Origin: Monodelphis domestica
Lineage: Eukaryota > Chordata > Mammalia > Didelphimorphia > Didelphidae
DNA length: 64,000 nucleotides
Assembly (NCBI RefSeq): GCF_027887165.1
Contig: NC_077235.1
Coordinates: 4,305,818 to 4,369,817 of the forward strand
Direction: 5' to 3'
Shown here: positions 12,065 to 24,510 of the stretch, piece after piece
Numbering within the stretch: position 1 is the stretch's first letter
Layout of the letters: every line of letters starts with the position of its first letter
Notes under the pieces: model-generated
What the model saw: the letters and a program-made list of their open reading frames with translations, nothing else
Told to the model about the DNA's origin: nothing
Databases searched by the model: none
Position numbers and translations under genes: made by a program

Positions 12065-12863
12065 ACACACACTTTTTTCAATCCATTCTTCTCTCCCTAT
12101 TTCTCTTTATTCCTTCCTCTTTCACCCTCCAGCCAAATCTATGCACCCACCATTCAGAGGTGAGCTTTCTCTCTGCATACATCTCCAACTCTATCCATTC
12201 CTTCCCTCTCAGCCTTCTCAAGGATCTTGACCTTCTTACTTTCCTGGTGCTCTTTCTCTCTCCCCGCCCTCTGTTTTCTCAATGATCCAACCTTCACCGC
12301 TCAGCCTTCTGCTTTCACTCACTTCACATACCTCAAGGTGGACGTCTCTCTAGCTTCAAATCTCTCACTCAGCACAGCTCCCTTTCCAGACATCTCTCCC
12401 ACTCTTGGTCTGTCTTGCCTGGCACCTGTCATTTTCCCACTTTCTCCATTCAGTCTTTTCTCCCCTTGGTGCTCATTCCTTCCTCAAGTTCTGTCCTGGC
12501 ACTTCATTAGTCTCTACCTCCTTAGGTCTTTGCCCCCATTAGGTTCCACTGCCGAAAAGTCAACATTGCTATGTCTTACACTCTCTAGATCTCAATTTCC
12601 TTTCAGGTCTCCTTCTCTGAGAGACCCTCTCCAAATGTTTCACCTTCTTTAAGCCTCAACCAACTGTCTTCGCTTCATAGCTGCTCCAACATTGACCCAT
12701 CTTGCATTCATTCCATGCCTCCTACCATTCATCCTTTTGCCCCTCTCTAGATTTGATTCTCACTTCAAATATCAGAGGTTGGGTCTCTCATTTCCCTCCT
12801 GTTTTCCTGCCTGTATGTCACACGTCCTCATCTTCTCCCTCTCTGTCTTCATGCATCCATTCT

Positions 12864-13230
12864 TTACCTTTCTGCCCCTGTCTGCCTGTCTGTCTCTCTG
12901 CCTTCCACCCCTCTTCCTATCTGTCTCAGTCTCTCTGTCTCTGTTTCTCTTCATATATTTGCCCTTTCTCTCTGTCTCTTTCTGTTTCTCTACCATGCTC
13001 CCTCTCTTCTCTCCCTCTCCTTCTCCTCTCTTCCTCTCCCATTCTTCTACTTTGTCTCTGTCACTCTTTCTCTCCCTTCTCCCTCTGCCTCTCTCATTCT
13101 CGCTCTCTCCCCTCTCTTTTCTTCTGTCTCTCTCCTATTCTTTCCTCCCTATCTGTCTCTGTCTCTCTTCTTCTGCCTCCCCTTTCTTAGTCTTTGTTTC
13201 TCTTTCTGACTTACTTTCTAAATCACTCTT
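12864..13230. repeat. Pyrimidine-rich spacer
   Basis: C/T-rich low-complexity DNA joining the end of island 1 to the triplet domain. No gene signal. Confidence 0.6.
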
Positions 13231-16200
13231 TTCTTTGTCTTCTTCCTTCTTCCTCTTCCTTCTGCCTTCTTCCTCCTCCTTCTTTCTCCTCTTCCTTCTT
13301 CTTCTTTCTCCAACTCTTCCTTCTTCTTTCCCTCCTCCTCCTCCACCACCACCTCCTCCTCTTCCTTCTTCTTCCTCCTCCACCACCACCACCTCCTCTT
13401 CCTTCTTCTTCCTCCTCCACCACCACCTCCTCCTCCTCCTTCTTCCTCCTCCTCCACCACCACCACCTCCTCCTCCTTCTTCTTCCTCCTCCTCCACCAC
13501 CTCCTCCTCCTTCTCTTCCTCCTCCTCCACCACCTCCTCCTTCTTCTTTTCCTCCACCACCACCACCACCTCCTCCTTCTTCTTCCTCCTCCTCCACCAC
13601 CTCCTCCTCCACCTTCTTCTTCTTTCCACTCCACCACCATCACCACCTCCTCCTCTTCTCTTTGTCTTCCCTCTTCCACCACCTCCTCCTCCTTCATCTC
13701 CTCCACTCCTTCATTCTTCTTCCTCCTCCACCTCCACCACCTCCTCCTCTTCCTTCTTCTTTCTCCTCCTCCACCTCCTCCTTCTTCTTCTTTCTCCTCC
13801 ACCTCCTCCTCCTCCTCTTCCTTCTTCCTCCTCCTCCACCACCTCCTCCTCCTTCTTCTTCCCCCTCCACCACCTCCTCCTTCTTCCTCCTCCACCACCT
13901 CCTCCTCTTCTTTCTTTTCCTCCTCCACACCCCTCCACCTCCACCTCCTCTTCTTTCTTCTTCCACCTCCTCCACCTCCTCCACCTCCTCCCTCCTTCCT
14001 CCTCCTCCTCCACCTCCTCCTCCTTCCTCCTCCTCCTCCACTTCCTCAACCATCTTCATCCTCCCACCACCTCCTCCTCACCTCCTCTTCCTTCTTCTTC
14101 CTCCACCACCACCTCCTCCTCCACCTCCTCCTCTTCCTTCTTCCTCCACCACCTCCTCCACCTCCTCCTCTTCCTTCTTCTTCCTCCACCACCACCTCCT
14201 CCTCCACCTCCTCCTCTTCCTTCTTCTTCCTCCACCACCTCCTCCTCTTCCTTCTTCTTCCTCCACCACCACCTCCTCCTCCACCTCCTCCTCTTCCTTC
14301 TTCTTCCTCCACCACCTCCTCCTCCACCTCCTCCTCTTCCTTCTTCTTCACCACCTCCTCCTCCACCTCCTCCTCTTTTTCTTCTTCCTCCTCCACCACC
14401 TCCTCCTCCTCTTCCTCTTCCTACTCCTCCACCACCTCCTCCTTCTTCTTCCCCCTCCACCACCTCCTCCTTCTTCCTCCTCCTCCACCTCCTCTTCTTT
14501 CTTCTTCCTCCTCCTCCACCACCTCCTCCTTCTTCTTCCCCCTCCACCACCTCCTCCTTCTTCCTCCTCCACCACCTCCTCCTCTTCTTTCTTCTTCCTC
14601 CTCCTCCACCACCTCCTCCTTCTTCTTCCCCCTCCACCACCTCCTCCTTCTTCCTCCTCCACCACCTCCTCCTCTTCTTTCTTCTTCCTCCTCCTCCACC
14701 ACCTCCTCCTCTACCACCTCCTCTTCTTTCTTCTTCCTCCTCCTCCTCCACCACCTCCTCCTCCACCACCTCCTCTTCTTTCTTCTTCCTCCTCCTCCAC
14801 CACCTCCTCCTTCTTCCACCACCTCCTCCTCCACCTCCTCCTCCTCCACCTCCTCCTGTTCTTCTTCTTCCTCCTCCACCTCCACCTCCACCTTCTTCTT
14901 CATCCTCCACCACCTCCACCTCCTCCTCTTCCTTTTTCCTCCTCCTCCTCCACCTCCTCCTCCTTCCTCTTCCTCCTCCACCTCCTTCTTCGTCTTCTTC
15001 CTCCTCCACCTCCACCACCTCCTCCTCTTCCTTCTTCTTCCTCCTCCTCCACCTCCATCTCCTCCTCTTCCTTTTTCCTCCTCCTCCACCACCTCCTCCT
15101 CTTTCTTCTTCCTCCTCCTCCACCTCCACCTCCTCCTTCTTCCTCTACCACCTCCTCCACCACCTCCTCCTGTTTCTTCTTCCTCCTCCTCCACCTCCTC
15201 CTCCTCCTCCTTCTTCTTCCTCCTCCACCACCTCCTCCTCCACCTCCTCCTGTTTCTTCTTCTCCTCCTCCTCCACCTCCTTCTTCTTCCTCCACCTCCT
15301 CCTCCACCTCCTCTTCTTCCTTTTTCCTCCTCCTCCACCTCCTCCTCCTTCTTCCTCCTCCACCACCTCCTCCTCCACCTCCTCATCTTCCTTCTTCCAT
15401 CTCCTCCACCTCCACCTCCATCTTTTCTTCCTCCACCACTTCCTCCACCTCCTCTTCTTCCTTCTTCTTCTTCCACCTCCACCTCCACCTCCTCCTCCAC
15501 CTCCACCTCCTGTTCTTCCTCCACCACCTCCTCCACCACCTCCTCCTGCTTCTTTTTCCTCCTCCTCCACCTCCACCTCCTTTTTCTTCCTCCTCCTCTT
15601 CTTCCTTCTTCTTCCTCCTCCACCACCTCTTCCTCCACCTCCTCTTCTTCCTTCTTCTTCTTCCTCCACCACCTCCTCCTCCACCTCCTCTTCCTTCTTC
15701 TTCCTCCACCACCACCTCCTCCTCCACCTCCTCCTCCTCCTTCTTCTTCCTCCTCCACCACCTCCTCCTCCACCTCCTCCTCCTCCTTCTTCTTCCTCCT
15801 CCACCACCTCCTCCTCCACCTCCTCTTCTTCCTCCTCCTCCACCTCCTCTTCTTCCTCCTCCTCCACCACCTCCTCCTCCTTCTTCTTCCTCCTCCACCA
15901 CCTCCTCCTCCACCTCCTCTTCTTCCTCCTCCTCCACCTCCTCCTCCTCCTTCTTCTTCCTCCTCCACCACCTCCTCCTCCACCTCCTCTTCTTCCTCCT
16001 CCTCCTCTTCCTCTTCTTCCTTTTCCTCCTCCTCCACCTCCTCTTCTTCCTCCTCCTCTTCTTCCTCCTCCTCCACCACCTCCTCCTCCTTCTTCTTCCT
16101 CCTCCACCACCTCCTCCTCCACCTCCTCTTCTTCCTCCTCCTCCACCACCCTCCTCCTCCTTCTTCTTCCTCCTCCACCACCTCCTCCTCCACCTCCTCT

Positions 16201-16710
16201 TCTTCCTCCTCCTCCTCTTCCTCTTCTTCCTTTTCCTCCTCCTCCACCTCCTCTTCTTCCTCCTCCTCCACCACCTCCTCCTCCTTCTTCTTCCTCCTCC
16301 ACCACCTCCTCCTCCACCTCCTCTTCTTCCTCCTCCTCCACCACCTCCTCCTCCTTCTTCTTCCTCCTCCACCACCTCCTCCTCCACCTCCTCTTCTTCC
16401 TCCTCCTCCTCTTCCTCTTCTTCCTTTTCCTCCTCCTCCACCTCCTCTTCTCCTCCACCTCCTCTTCCTCTTCTTCCTCCTCCTCCACCACCTCCTCCTC
16501 CTTCTTCTTCCTCCTCCTCCACCTCCTCTTCTTCCTCCTCCTCCACCTCCTCTTCTTCCTCCTCCACCACCTCCTCCTCCACCTCCTCTTCTTCCTCCTC
16601 CTCCTCTTCTTCCTCCACCTCCTTCCACCTCCTCCTCCTCATTTCACCTCCATCTCCCCCTTCTTCCTCCTCTTCATTATTCTTATTCCTCCTCTACCTC
16701 CACCTCCTCC
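13231..16710. repeat. CTC/CTT/CAC triplet domain (GGA/GGT on minus strand)
   Basis: About 3.4 kb built almost wholly from CTC, CTT, TCC, TTC and CAC/ACC triplets. The minus strand is therefore GGA/GAA/GGT. All six frames are largely open, giving apparent Pro/Ser/Leu/Phe proteins on + and Glu/Gly/Arg/Lys proteins on -, which I treat as artefacts. There is higher-order structure. 'Ccccctccaccacctcctcc' recurs near 14451, 14538 and 14628 (about 88-90 bp apart). In the 3' part the phrase 'ttcttcttcctcctccacca' and variants recur at 15741, 15787, 15881, 15951, 16090, 16161, 16284, 16354 and 16501, intervals that are near multiples of 23-24 bp. The GGA-rich strand is expected to form G-quadruplexes or triplex DNA. 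Confidence 0.85.
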
Positions 16711-17445
16711 TTCCTCTCTCTGCCCCCTTTCCCCTTTTTCCCCTCTTCTGTCTCTCTCTTTACCCTTTCCTCTCCATCTCTTCTCTCCTGTTTCTCTCTC
16801 CTTCTCTCTCAGTTTCAATTTTGTCTTCTATCTGTCTCTCTTTTCCCCTCTATTCCTCCCTTTCTATCTCTGTCTCTCATTCTCTTCCTCCTCTCCTCTA
16901 CCTCTTTTTTTGTCCACCTATTCTCTCTTTCTCCTCTCTCACTACCTGTTTTTCTGCCTCTCTATACCTCTCATTTTTGTCTCTATGCGTATCTGTCTCT
17001 ATGTCTGTCTCTCCCTCTCTTCTGTCTCTCTCTCCCTCTCTGTCACTTCTCTTTCTGATTATCTTTTACTCCCATTCTTCCCTTTCTTTCTCTCTGATTT
17101 TCTCTTACTCTTCCTCCTTCTGTCCCTCTTTGTATCTTCTCTCTCATTGTCTTTCTCTTCCCCCTTTTTCCTTGTCACTTCTCTATGTCACTCCGTCTTT
17201 CTTCTCACCCATTCTTCTGTCTCCATCTCTTTGATTTTCTCTTTATCTTCTCTGTCTCTATCTCGTTTTTTCCCTCTCTCAGTCTGTTTCTTTATCTGTC
17301 CCTCTTTGTCTCTCTATTTCCCTCTGTTCTCCCTTTCTCTATATATCTCTGTTGTTTCTGCCTACTCTCTCTGTGTCTCTGTCTTTCTGAATTTTACTCT
17401 GTCATTTTTTCTGTATCTGTCTCTGACTTTGTCTTTTTCTTTTCC
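16711..17445. repeat. Pyrimidine-rich low-complexity DNA
   Basis: The triplet pattern gives way to irregular C/T sequence leading up to the second island head. No gene signal. Confidence 0.6.
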
Positions 17446-17987
17446 TCCACTCCTTCCTCACCTTGTAGCTATAGCCATTCGTTCACCCCACAGTACAGCT
17501 GTCCCTATGCATACGACTCCCATTCACAGCATCATTTCACCCAGACATCTCCTGATACTCAGGGTATCTTTTACATAGCCAGACATCCCTTTGCTCTTAT
17601 CTCCATCCTCCTACCTCCACCTCCCTGGTTGCCCATAGCCACTGTATGTCTAGCTAACTCTGCACATCTGGCCTTCCTCCTCTTTCCCTTTTTCCCTTTC
17701 TCTGTTTTCTCAGCAGCCCAACTTTCACTGCGAAAGCTTCTATTTTCACACATACCAGAATGAGCAGGTATCCTCACACGGGCAGGAATCTCTCCCTCAG
17801 GGCAGCTTTCTCTCCTCTCACTTCTCACTCTATGCTAGCCCTTCCCTTCCTTTTCTCCCTTTCCCACTTTCTGCACTCATCCATCTCTCTTCTCCAGCCC
17901 TGTCTTACCTTCCCTCCAAGACTTTAGGATCTAGCCCTGCATTCTTCTATGCTGTCTGAGCTCTTAACACCTCTTAGTCTCCCAAAG
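17446..17987 (+). repeat. Diverged island head (island family, copy 3, 5' part)
   Basis: This opens like the islands at 11463 and 57823: a 'cact.cttcctca' phrase, then 'tatagcc', a cagtacag-type phrase, 'tatgcatac' and 'ctcccattc', in the same order and spacing but clearly diverged. About 370 bp (roughly 17600-17987) has no obvious counterpart in the other islands. No coding sequence is recognised. Confidence 0.65.
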
Positions 17988-18426
17988 CTCCTCTGCTGTG
18001 TCTCTCAGCCTCTCAGTGTATCCACCCATCTCTCACTCACAGACAAGCTTTCTCTCTGCACAGACACTGCCACTCAGTTCAACCGTGCATCGCTCGCTCA
18101 CTCAGCTGGTCTTTGTCAAACATCACTTGTACTCACTCCTCTGTCTCTCACGCTCTAGGTCTCTCTTCATTCCCATTTTGCCTTGGAGTTCCAGAGTGCA
18201 CCCTCAGCCTCTACATTCATGCATCGCTCACTGCCTGCTTTTCCACATGCATTTCTTCCTCCATCCATCACAGCTCCTCAGATCAGCCGTCTCGCAAAAC
18301 ATATTCATACCACTCGTCCCTTTCTTCACAGCTTGACTGCACAGTCACTTCACATATCAGAGTTTGGGTCTCTCCTTTCGCTCTTTTCCTTTTCTCGTAT
18401 GCTTTCTATCACCCATCCACACCCCC
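17988..18426 (+). repeat. Island family, copy 3 (conserved core, truncated)
   Basis: Positions 17988-18381 match 11633-12028 and 57993-58388 almost exactly, with a 3-base deletion near 18013. Identity stops at 18381. After about 26 unrelated bases a phrase like 'atcacccatccacacccc' resembles the C-rich stretch that follows in the full copies, so the copy continues briefly to about 18426 before pyrimidine DNA takes over. The remaining ~800 bp of the island is absent. Confidence 0.85.
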
Positions 18427-20755
18427 TCTCTCCATCTCTTTGCACTCTCTCTTCCTCCCTCTATCCCCATTCTTCCCTTTCCCTTTCTTTCCTTCTGTCT
18501 TCCTTTCTAACTCTCTGTAGTTATCTCTCCCTCACTCTCTTTCCCCCTCTCTCCCTCCACTTTTTCTTGCTCAGTCTCCTTGGACTCTTTTCCTCAGTCT
18601 TTCTTTCTCTCTGAATTTCCTTCTCTATTTCTCTTTTCTCTCTGTCTTTTTCTCATTCTATCTTTTACTTCTATCTCTGTCTTTGTTTTCTGTCTATCTT
18701 TCCCTGTCTACTCTTCCTCTGATTCTCTTCTTTTTCTCTCTGTCTCTTTGGATTCTTTCCCTCTGTCTCTCTGTACTTCTCGTTCTCTGTCTATCTTTCC
18801 CTGTCTACTCTTCCTCTGATTCTCTTCTTTTTCTCTCTGTCTCTTTGGATTCTTTCCCTCTGTCTCTCTGTACTTCTCTTTCTCTCTCTCTGTCTCTTTA
18901 TATCTACCTCTCTTTGTGTCACTTTCTCCATCTCTTCTCTATTTCTTTGTCTCTGCCTCTGATTTCCTTCTCTATTTTTCTTTTTTCTATCTTTTTCTCA
19001 TCCTGTCTCTATTCTCTCTTTGTATCTTTGTCCTTATCTTTCTGTCTTTCTTTCTCTCCCTTCTATTTCTGACACTTCTTTTTCGCTCTCTGTCTCTTTG
19101 GTGTTGCTCTCTGTCTCTTACTTCTCTACTACTCTCCTTCTCTTTTATTTCTCTCTGCCCCTTCCTGTCTTCCTGTCTCCCCTCTCCCCCCCCTCCTTTT
19201 TCTTATGCAATCTCTTTGGTCTCTCTCTCTCTGTTTAATTTTCACTGATTTTCCTTTTCTATTTTTCTTTTATCTCTGTCTTTGATATTCTCTTTTCCCC
19301 CTCTCTGCATCTCTTTTTTTTCCTCTGACTCTTCATTCTCTCTGTATTTCTTTTTCTCTCTGCCCCTTTATACCTCCCTACTCCCCTCTCTCTGTACCTG
19401 AGTGTGTCTCTCTCTATTTCATCTCTCTCTTTCTCTCTTTTTTCTCTGTCACCCCCTGAGTCTTGGTCTCTCAATCTCTGTCTCTTTCTTTTCTCTATAT
19501 TATTTTCTCTTCAGTCTTTGTCTCTCCTCTTCTATTTCTCTCTCTCTCTCTGTCTGTCTCTCTCTCTACCTCTGACTCTATCCTTCTATATCTCTCTGTT
19601 CCTCAGCCTTTGTCTTTCTCTCTCTCCTCTGTCTCTCTCTTTCCAACTCTCTTCTTTTTCTTACTCAATTTCTGTGATCTCTTCCTCTTTCTCTCATTTT
19701 CCTTCTCTATTTCTCTTTTATCTCTTTCTCTTCTTGCTCCATCCTTGTCTATCTGTCTTTGGTATTCTCTTTCTTTTTCCCTCTTTTCTCTCTCTCTGAC
19801 TCTCTTATTCTCTGTGTCTTCAATTTCTCTCCTCAGTATCTCTCTGTCTCTCTGTTTCTGTCTCTCTTTCTCCCTCTCCCCATCCATATTTCCCTTATGT
19901 GTCTCTCTATCTAGTCTCTCTCTCTCTCTCTTTTTTCTCTGTGAATCTCTGAATCTCATTCTCTCAGTCTCTCTTTCTTTTCTCCATTTTATTTTTTCTT
20001 CCATCTTGCTCTCTCATGTTTCTCTGTCTCTCTTCCATTTCTCTCTGATTCTCTTCTTGCTCAGTTTCTTCAGTCTCTCTCTTTGTCTCTGTTTCTTTCT
20101 GATTTTCCTTCTCTCTTTCTCTTTTGTCTCTGTCTTTTGCTCATTCTGTCTTTTCCTCCTCTCTCTATCTTTGATTTTTGTCCGTCTTGCCCTCTGTTCT
20201 CACTCTATGGCTCTCTTCTTTTTCTCTGCCTCATTAGTCTCTTTCTCTGTCTTTCTGTACTTTTCTTTCTGTCTCTTTATATCTCCTCTCTCTCCATCTC
20301 TTCTCTCTGCCTTTCCTTTCTCTTTCTCTCTCTCTCTCTCTGATTTTCCTTTTTTCTTTCTCTTTTTTTCTCTGTCTTGTTCTCATTCTGTGTTTCTCTC
20401 CCCCTTTCCATCTCTCTTTGTCCCTTTGTCTTTATCTTTCTGTCTCTCTTAAACTCCTTTCTGTGACTCACTTCTTTTTCTTTCTGTTCTTTTTGGTATC
20501 TCTCTGTCTTTCTCCTCTTCTATTTCTCTCTGTCCCTTCCTGTCTTTCTCTCTTTCTCTCCTCTATTCCCTCTCCCTTCCTCTCCTTCTCTTCTTTTTCT
20601 TATTCAGTCTTTTAGATCTCTCTCCCTCTTTCTGTTTCTTTTTTCCTCTTCTATTTCTCTTTTATTTCTTCTCATTCTGTCTTTCTCTTCTCTCTTCATC
20701 TGTCTATCAGTCTTTGATATTCCTTCTCTTTTTCCTCTCTGTCTCTTCAGTCTCC

Positions 20756-20767
20756 CCCCCCCCCCCA
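20756..20767. repeat. C-run
   Basis: About a dozen consecutive C within C/T sequence, similar to the C runs found after (CT)n tracts elsewhere in the window. Confidence 0.85.
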
Positions 20768-23700
20768 TCTCTCTGTACTTCTCTTTCTTTCTCTGTCTCC
20801 CTACATCTGGGTGTGTCTCTCTCTATCTCGTATCTCTCTCCCTCTCTTTTTTCTCTGTCACTCTCTGAGTCTCAGTCTCTCAAATTCTGTTTCTTTCTTT
20901 TCTCCATATTTTTTCCTCTTTTGTCTTTCTCTCTTTGTCTTTCTCTGTCTCTCCTATTCTATTTCTCTCTGACTGTCTCTTTTCTCTCTCTCTCCATCTC
21001 TCCTCTTTTATTTCTCTGTCCCTCACTGTCATTATCTCTCTCTCTCCTCTGTCTCTCTCTGACACTCTTCTTTTTCTTGCTCAGTCTCTTTGATCTCTCT
21101 CCCTATTTCTGTTTCTTTCCCTCTTATTTTCCTTCTTTATTTCTCTTATTTTTCTTTTTTCATTGCCTTTCTCTTCTATCACTTTCTGTCTTTGATATAC
21201 CCTCTTTTCCTCTCTTCTCTCTCCCTGACTCTCTTCTTTTCTTCTGTGTATCTTCAGTCTCTCTCCCTGTGTCTCTCTGTACTTCTCTTTCTCTGTCTCA
21301 TTATATCTACTTCTCTGTGTCTCTCTCCATCTCTTCTCTATTTCTCTGTCTCTGATTTTCCTTCTCTATTTTTTCTGTCTTTTCCTCATTCTGTCTCTCT
21401 TCTTTTATCATCTCTCTTTGTCTCTGTCTTTCTCTTTCTCTCTCTCCTCTTTCTGTGACTTACTTATTTTTCTCTGTGTGTGTGTCTTTGGTATCTCTTT
21501 CTGTCTGTCTGTCTCTTTCTTTCCTTCTCTTCTATTACTCTCTGTCCCTCTCTATCTTTATCTCTTTCTCCTCTGTCTCTCACTGACTCTCTTCTTTTCC
21601 TTGCTCAGTATTTTAAATCTTTCCCTCCTTCTGTTTCTTTCTCTATTTCTGTCTTCTCAATCTGTCTTTCTCTTCTCTCTCCATCTCTGTCTGTCAGTCT
21701 TTGATATTTCTTCTCTTTTTCCCCTCTCTTCACCCTCTCTGACTCTTTTTTTCTCTCTGCCTCTTCAGTCTCTCCCCTTCTATCTTTCTGTACTTATCTT
21801 TTTCTCTCTGTCTCTTTATGCCTCCCTACTCCTCTCTTCCCGTATGAGTGTGCCTCTCTCCATCTCATCTCTCTCTCCCTCTTTTTTCTCTGTCACTCTC
21901 TGAGTCTCAGTCTCTCAAACTCTGTCTCTTTCTTTTCTCCATATTTTTTCTCTTCAGTCTTTCTCAATCTCTCCTATTCTATTTCTCTCTGTCTCTCTCT
22001 TTCTCTGTTCCTCACTGTCATTATCTCTCTGTCTCTCTCTGATTCTCTTCTTTTTCTTGCTCAGTCTCTTCGATCTCCCTCTTTCTGTCTCTCACTCTCA
22101 TTTTCCTTCTGTATTTCTCTTTTATCTCTGTCTTTTTCTTATTCTGTCTTTCTTTTCTCTCTCCATCACTTCATCTGTCTTTGATATTCTGTTGCTTTTT
22201 CTCTCTCTTCTATCTCTCTTTTTTCCTTTCTATCTCTTCAGTCTCTGTCCCTCTGGCTCTATGTACTTCTCTTTCTTTCTGCCTCTTTATACCTCCCTAC
22301 TCCTCTCACCCTGTATCTCTATATGTCTCTCTCCATCTCATCTTTCTCTCCCTCTCTTCTTTCTCTGACTCTCTGAGTCTCAGTATCTCATTCTTGGTCT
22401 CTGCTTTCTCTATCTTATTTTTTCTTCATTCTTTCTCTCTCCTATTTCTCTCAATATCTTCCTCTCTCTGTTTCTCTCTGATTCTCTTATTTTTCTTGCT
22501 CAGTCTCTTTGGTCACTCTCCCTCTGTCTGTTTCTTTCTCTCTGATTTTCTTTCTCTATTTCTCTTTTGTCTCTGACGTTTTATCATTCTTTCTCTTTTC
22601 TCTCCATCTCTGTCATTTTCTGTCTTTTCCCCTCTTTTCTCTCCTGTTACTTTCTGTGTTTTCAGGCTCTCTCTCCCTCTGTCTCTCTGTACTTCTCTTT
22701 TTCTCTGGCTCTTTACATCTATCTTTCTGTCTCTCTCTCCCTGTCCTCTTTCTCTCTCTTTTTCTCTGATCTTCCTTCTCTATTTCTCTTTTGTCTCTGT
22801 CTTTTTCTCATTCTGTCTTCTACTCTCAATTTCTGTCTTTGTTTTCTGTCTTGCCCTCTCTTCTCTCTGACTCTCTTCTTTTTCTTTCTGTCACTTCAGT
22901 CTCTCTCGTTCTCTGCACTTTTTTCTCTCTCTGTCTCTTCATAGCTCCTTCTCTCTCTCCCCATCTCTTCTCTATGCTTGTCTACTTTTTCTCTCTCTCT
23001 CCCTAATTTTCCTTCTCTAATTCTCTATTTTCTCTATCTTGTCCTCATTCTGGCTTTCTCTTCCCTTGTCTCTATTTCTTTATGTTTTTGTTTCTCTTTC
23101 CCTCCCTTATCTTTCTATGACACTTCTTTTTTATCTTCTCTCATTGGCACCTATCTCTGTCTCTATCTCTCCCCACTTCTTTTTCTCTCTGTCCCTCTCT
23201 GTCTTTGTCAGTTTCTGTCTCTTTTATTCTTTCTGACTCTCTTCTTTTTCTTGCTCTCTTCCATCTCTTTCCCACTTTCTGTCTCTTTCTCTTATTTTCC
23301 TTGTCTATTTCTCTTTTATCTATCTTTTCTCATCTCTTTGTCTCTCTTTATCTTTATCTCTCTTTCCCACTTTTCTCTTTCTGTGACTCACTTCTTTCCT
23401 CTCTCTGGCTCTTTGGTATTTCCCTCTTTCCCCCTGCTGTCTGTCTGTCTCTCAGTCTCTCCCTCTCTATCCTCTTCTATTTCTCTCTGTCCCTCTCTGT
23501 CTTTGTCTCTCTTTCTCCTCTGTATCTCTCTCTCGCTGTCTATTCTTTTTCTTGCTCAGTCACTTCTGTCTTTCTCCCTCTGTCTGTTCCTTTCTCTCAT
23601 ATTTTCTCTATTTCTCTTTTATCTGTCTTTTTCTCACTTTTTCTACTCTCTCTGTCTTTGATAATCTCTCCTTTTCCCTCTTTTCTCTCTCTCTGCCTCT

Positions 23701-24432
23701 CTTGTTTTTTATCTGTCTCTCTGATTTTCCTTCTTTCTCTTTTTCTCATTCTGTCTTGCTCTTCCCTGTTCATCTCTCCTTGTTTATCTGTCTTTATATT
23801 TCTGTCTTTCTCTTTCCCTCTGTTCTCTTTCTGTGACTCACTACTTTTTCTTTCTGCCTCTGTTTCTCTATCATTGTCTGTCTCTGTCTTCATCTATCTC
23901 CTCTATTTTTCTCTTCATCTCTTCTCTTTCTGTCTCCCTTTTTTCTCTGTCTTTGATTTTCCTTTTGTTTCTATTTTTCTGTATTTTTCACATCCTGTCT
24001 TTCTCTTCTCCTTCCTTCTTTCTTTGTCCCTATCTTTTATTTTTCTGCTTCTCTTTTCCTGCCATTTCTTTCTCTGAGTCATTTTTTCTCTCTAGGTCTC
24101 TTTGGTATCCCTCCCTCTCTCTGTCTCTCTCTGCTCTTCATATGTCCCTTGTTCTTCTCTCCCTATATCTGTGTCTCTCTCCATCTCTTCTCTCCTTTTC
24201 TTCTCTTTCTTTCTCTGTCTCTTTATATTTCCCTTTCTCCTCTATCCCTCTCTCTATATCTATTCTCTCTGTCTATCTTTATTTTTCCTTTTATCTCCCT
24301 TTCCATTTTCTGTCCCTCTCCTATTTCTGTCTCTCTCCCTTTCTTTCTCTCTCTCTCCCTCTCTTCTTTCTGTATCTCTCTCAGTCTCAGTCTTTCAACC
24401 TCTTGTTTCTTTTCTCCATCTTTTCTTCCTTT

Positions 24433-24434
<2 letters not shown>

Positions 24435-24508
<74 letters not shown>
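24435..24508. repeat. (CT)n microsatellite
   Basis: Pure CT for about 74 bp. Confidence 0.95.

Positions 24509-24510
<2 letters not shown>

Larger units (their letters stand above)
10724..12863 (+). repeat. Large direct duplication, copy 1 (~2.1 kb)
   Basis: This stretch is repeated almost base for base, in the same orientation, at 57137-59223. Differences I found by eye are few: different (CT)n lengths, a T/G change before the island, a missing C near 11822 and an extra A near 12220. It starts in the ~165-bp pyrimidine units, passes through a (CT)n-C10 tract, and contains an island of more ordinary composition (about 11463-12863). The copies part company just after 'atgcatccattct'. The island shows faint internal similarity (for example 'caagctttctctctgca' near 11691 and 'gagctttctctctgcata' near 12161), suggesting an older shorter repeat inside it. 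Its open frames have no recognisable protein. Confidence 0.9.

Noticed and set aside
11578-12652. Open frames of 141-273 codons in the islands (also at 57938-59012), identical between copies
   Set aside because: Identity reflects the recent duplication, not selection. Several frames are open together, composition is Ser/His/Pro-rich and no domain is recognised.
12692-17578. A 1,628-codon open frame on the + strand, and overlapping frames of 1,346 (+) and 735 (-) codons, as Pro/Ser/Leu or Glu/Gly/Arg-rich proteins
   Set aside because: All frames are open at once because C/T-only DNA cannot contain stop codons and the complementary G/A strand rarely does. There is no frame preference, no domain, and the composition follows the triplet repeat.
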